A stretch of 37,173 nt of DNA. It comes from an uncultured bacterium. GTDB taxonomy: Bacteria > Verrucomicrobiota > Kiritimatiellia > RFP12 > UBA1067. The notes under the pieces are model-generated. The model ran no database searches, was not told the DNA's origin, and was given only the letters and a program-made list of their open reading frames with translations. A program made the translations under genes and the position numbers. Location of the stretch: assembly GCA_902802945.1 (NCBI GenBank), contig CADCOC010000039.1:1-37173 (forward strand), in the 5' to 3' direction. Of this stretch, positions 35,282 through 37,173 are shown piece after piece (position 1 is the first letter of the stretch; each line of letters begins with the position of its first letter).

Positions 35282-36409
35282 TTACAGCCGGTTTCTCCAG
35301 GCGCGCGGAGAGACGCCGGTCGCGTCGCGGAAGGTGTTGGCGAAGTGCGACGGACTGCAGTAGCCGGTTTCGGCGGCGATGGCGGCGACGGACATGTTCG
35401 TCGTCTCCAGCAGGAGCTTGGCGCGCGCGAATCGCTGACGGCGGATTTCTTCGCCGACCGAGTGGCAGAGGTGCTCGCGGAAGAGCGCGTCGAGGACCGG
35501 TCGCCTGACGCCAAGGGCGTCGGCGATCTGCGGCGAGCCGATCGGCTGCGCCAGTCTCTTCGAGATGAGCTCCATCGCCTTGCGGACCGTCGGGTCGGAG
35601 ACGGCGATGACTTCCGTTGAGCGACGCACGACGACGCCGAGCGGCGGGACGAGGATCGGCTTTTTCGGCGGACGCTGGCCCGACATCAGCCTGTCGAGAA
35701 GGGCGGCCGCCTCATATCCGCCGCGTTCCAGGTTTTGGTCGATGGAGGAAAGCGGCACGGACTGGTTCTCGCAGATCGTCCTGTTGTCGCCGATGGTGAG
35801 AATCGCGAGTTCCTCGGGAACGGAGATGTCCAGCTCCAGCGCCGCGTTGAGCAGGCGCGCGCCGTCCGCCTCGTCGTAGGTGAGCGCGGCGACCGGTTTC
35901 GGCGCCGCGGCGAATGCGCCGCGCAGCCATTTCGTGAACGACGACCAGTCGTTCTGCCGCGACGTGGGGAGGCTTTCCGCGAGCACCCACTTCAACGGTG
36001 CGCGTTCCAGTCCTTCCTGAAGCCCCTTGAAGCGCATCGCGTGCACCGCACCCCATCCGGTCGAGAACCAGACGGCGTTGCGGAAGTTCCGCTCCCTGAA
36101 GTGCTCGGCGGCGAGGCGTCCGATCGCCGTGTGGTCGGAGGTGACGCGCGGCACGGCGACGTCCGGGCGGGATATCGTGAGGTCCACGACCGGAACGCCG
36201 CGCTTCATGAGGCGCGAGATACAGGAAAACGTCACCGGGTCGGACCGGATGGTCGCGATCACGCCGTCGCCGTTCCAGGCGAGCGGATGGTAGCCGAGCC
36301 GGTCCTGGATCATCAGGTTCCAGTCGTGCTCGCGTGCATAGCGCGCGATGCCTTCCGCCCGGGGAAAGCTCATCGGACTGACCATCACAAGTACGTTTTT
36401 GCGTTTCAT
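35282..36409 (-). CDS. XylR-family transcriptional regulator (LacI-type sensor plus AraC helix-turn-helix)
   Basis: This 375-residue cytoplasmic regulator has a periplasmic-binding-fold sensor (about 5-270: VLVMVSPMSFPRAEGIARYA, GVPVVDLTISRPD, ILTIGDNRTICENQSVPLSS). A C-terminal AraC-type double helix-turn-helix follows (about 275-375: IADALGVRRPVLDALFREHL, then MSVAAIAAETGYCSPSHFAN). This is the layout of XylR-type sugar regulators. The ATG at 36409 lies at the predicted transcription start (-10 TATAAT 36422-36417, -35 TTGCCA 36445-36440, 17-base spacer), so the message is probably leaderless; upstream codons in frame lie in the promoter. It is divergent from the dehydrogenase gene, its likely target. 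Confidence 0.9.
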   Translation of the reverse strand: MKRKNVLVMVSPMSFPRAEGIARYAREHDWNLMIQDRLGYHPLAWNGDGVIATIRSDPVTFSCISRLMKRGVPVVDLTISRPDVAVPRVTSDHTAIGRLAAEHFRERNFRNAVWFSTGWGAVHAMRFKGLQEGLERAPLKWVLAESLPTSRQNDWSSFTKWLRGAFAAAPKPVAALTYDEADGARLLNAALELDISVPEELAILTIGDNRTICENQSVPLSSIDQNLERGGYEAAALLDRLMSGQRPPKKPILVPPLGVVVRRSTEVIAVSDPTVRKAMELISKRLAQPIGSPQIADALGVRRPVLDALFREHLCHSVGEEIRRQRFARAKLLLETTNMSVAAIAAETGYCSPSHFANTFRDATGVSPRAWRNRL

Positions 36410-36416
36410 GGACGCT

Positions 36417-36445
36417 ATTATACGACAGGCGGCCGTCGTTGGCAA
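36417..36445 (-). promoter_or_regulatory. Promoter of the XylR-type regulator gene
   Basis: On the minus strand TTGCCA (36445-36440) and TATAAT (36422-36417) are spaced by 17 bases, a good sigma-70 promoter. The start of transcription falls at about 36410, next to the ATG at 36409. Confidence 0.65.
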
Positions 36446-36474
36446 GAAAAACGGCAGATGCAAGTTTTTGAGAT

Positions 36475-36513
36475 GAATATGCAATTTCCATATTCGGGTG
36501 AATTTGATACACT
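36475..36513 (+). promoter_or_regulatory. Operator palindrome and promoter of the dehydrogenase gene
   Basis: GAATATG (36475-36481) and CATATTC (36489-36495) form a perfect 7-bp inverted repeat with a 7-base centre. The plus-strand promoter TTTCCA (36485-36490)/TGA-TACACT (TACACT 36508-36513, 17-base spacer) overlaps it. The palindrome is a candidate binding site for the XylR-type regulator, within the 140-base divergent interval. Confidence 0.5.
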
Positions 36514-36549
36514 GAAAACGCAATCCAACCGAAGGAAGATGAATTCAAA

Positions 36550-37173
36550 ATGAACGCAAAGGCTTGGAGACTGTATGCGGCTGGCGACGCTCGGCTTGAG
36601 GATGTCGAGCTGGAGGGCGCGGGCGAAGACGGCGTCGTCGTGGAGATCGTGACGAACACGATCTGCCTCAGCGACTACAAGGCGGTGTCGCTCGGCACCG
36701 GACACAAGCGCGTCCCGAAGGACATCGCGTCGAATCCGACCATGTTCGGACACGAGATCTCGGGGATCGTCCGCGAGGTCGGCGCGAAGTGGGCGTCGCA
36801 GTTTGCCGTCGGGCAGCACGTGTGCATCCAGCCCGCGTTCAACATTCCCGGACACGAACTTGAGACGATGGGATACGCCTGGCATTCGATCGGCGGCGAG
36901 ACGACGCACGTCTATCTGCCGTCGATCATCATGGAGATGGGGTGTCTGCTGCCGTACGACGGCGACGCGTTCTTCAAGTGCTCGCTCGCCGAGCCGATTA
37001 GCTGTATCGTCTCCGCGTTCCGTACGAACTACCACCATGCCTTCGGGTCGCACGTCCACGAGATGGGCATCGAGAAGGGCGGAACGATGCTGCTCATGGC
37101 CGGATGCGGCGCGATGGGGCTTGGCTGCATCGACATCGCCTGCCATTCGCCCGAGAAGCGTCCGCGCCGCCTC
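36550..37173 (+). CDS. Medium-chain zinc-type dehydrogenase, N-terminal part (runs off the window)
   Basis: The 208 codons present encode the N-terminal catalytic domain and the start of the cofactor domain of an alcohol/polyol dehydrogenase-like protein. TICLSDYKAVSLGTGHKRVP and PTMFGHEISGIVREVG match the strand-loop and GHE motif (catalytic metal region), and LAEPISCIVSAFRTNY precedes the Rossmann loop MLLMAGCGAMGLGCIDIA. In the usual first ligand position CLSD has a Cys. The pattern is like sorbose-phosphate or sorbitol dehydrogenases acting on sugars, which fits the divergent XylR-type regulator. GAAGGAAG lies about 10 bases before the ATG. The C-terminal half is outside the window. Confidence 0.82.
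   Translation, partial: MNAKAWRLYAAGDARLEDVELEGAGEDGVVVEIVTNTICLSDYKAVSLGTGHKRVPKDIASNPTMFGHEISGIVREVGAKWASQFAVGQHVCIQPAFNIPGHELETMGYAWHSIGGETTHVYLPSIIMEMGCLLPYDGDAFFKCSLAEPISCIVSAFRTNYHHAFGSHVHEMGIEKGGTMLLMAGCGAMGLGCIDIACHSPEKRPRRL

Overview
The window is GC-rich, gene-dense DNA from an unidentified bacterium. I found no rRNA or tRNA gene. A large block of secreted glycoside hydrolases carrying discoidin-type domains, a PmoA-like secreted protein, a XylR-type (periplasmic-binding fold plus AraC helix-turn-helix) regulator and the mixed-GC style suggest an uncultured gut or rumen member of the PVC group, perhaps Kiritimatiellota. That placement is inference; no marker gene is present.

Left edge (1-3.4 kb): the window opens inside the 3' end of a group II intron (domains V and VI). 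It is followed in an open frame by the C-terminal part of a metzincin-type metallopeptidase (HELGH, Met-turn), then two short secreted proteins of unknown function. Next come a truncated Phd/YefM-type antitoxin remnant and an ECF-like sigma factor, both on the minus strand. The sigma gene has a palindrome over its likely promoter.

Accessory island (3.5-7.4 kb): two proteins of possible NADAR/YbiA-like type and a GP88-like phage-type protein are separated by two copies of a repeat. Each repeat carries a hairpin and a miniature sigma-70 region-4 gene; one copy lacks the first helices. A 99-bp block is identical in both copies.

Redox, efflux and repair region (7.4-19.7 kb): tightly overlapping genes (many ATGA junctions) encode a lipoprotein flavodoxin/metallo-beta-lactamase fusion, an SDR oxidoreductase, a HlyD-FtsX-ABC exporter, a TIGR04076 protein, Aat, a DUF1653 protein, a NudC/SnoaL fusion, a helix-turn-helix/nucleotidyltransferase pair with a palindromic operator-promoter, an FMN-reductase-like flavoprotein, a YgiN-like monooxygenase lipoprotein and a patatin. 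Between the intact genes lie many short stubs of recognisable families: FMN reductase, CrcB, glutathione peroxidase, TIGR04076, EamA and DUF262/GmrSD. They kept their start signals but lost most of their coding sequence, some by clean in-frame internal deletion.

Glycan block (19.8-34.3 kb): a phosphodiesterase/LamG protein, a GH123-like enzyme, a divergently transcribed transglutaminase-like protein, a PmoA-like protein, a LacZ-type GH2 with a C-terminal discoidin domain, an esterase with an in-frame repeat insertion, and a second GH2. Nearly all have signal peptides, so the block probably degrades host or plant glycans outside the cytoplasm. Right edge: agmatinase, the XylR-type regulator, and the 5' part of a divergently transcribed medium-chain dehydrogenase.

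An extended -10 motif (T-run, TGn, TATAMT) recurs in front of many transcription units. Several ATGs lie so close to these -10 boxes that the messages would be leaderless or nearly so.
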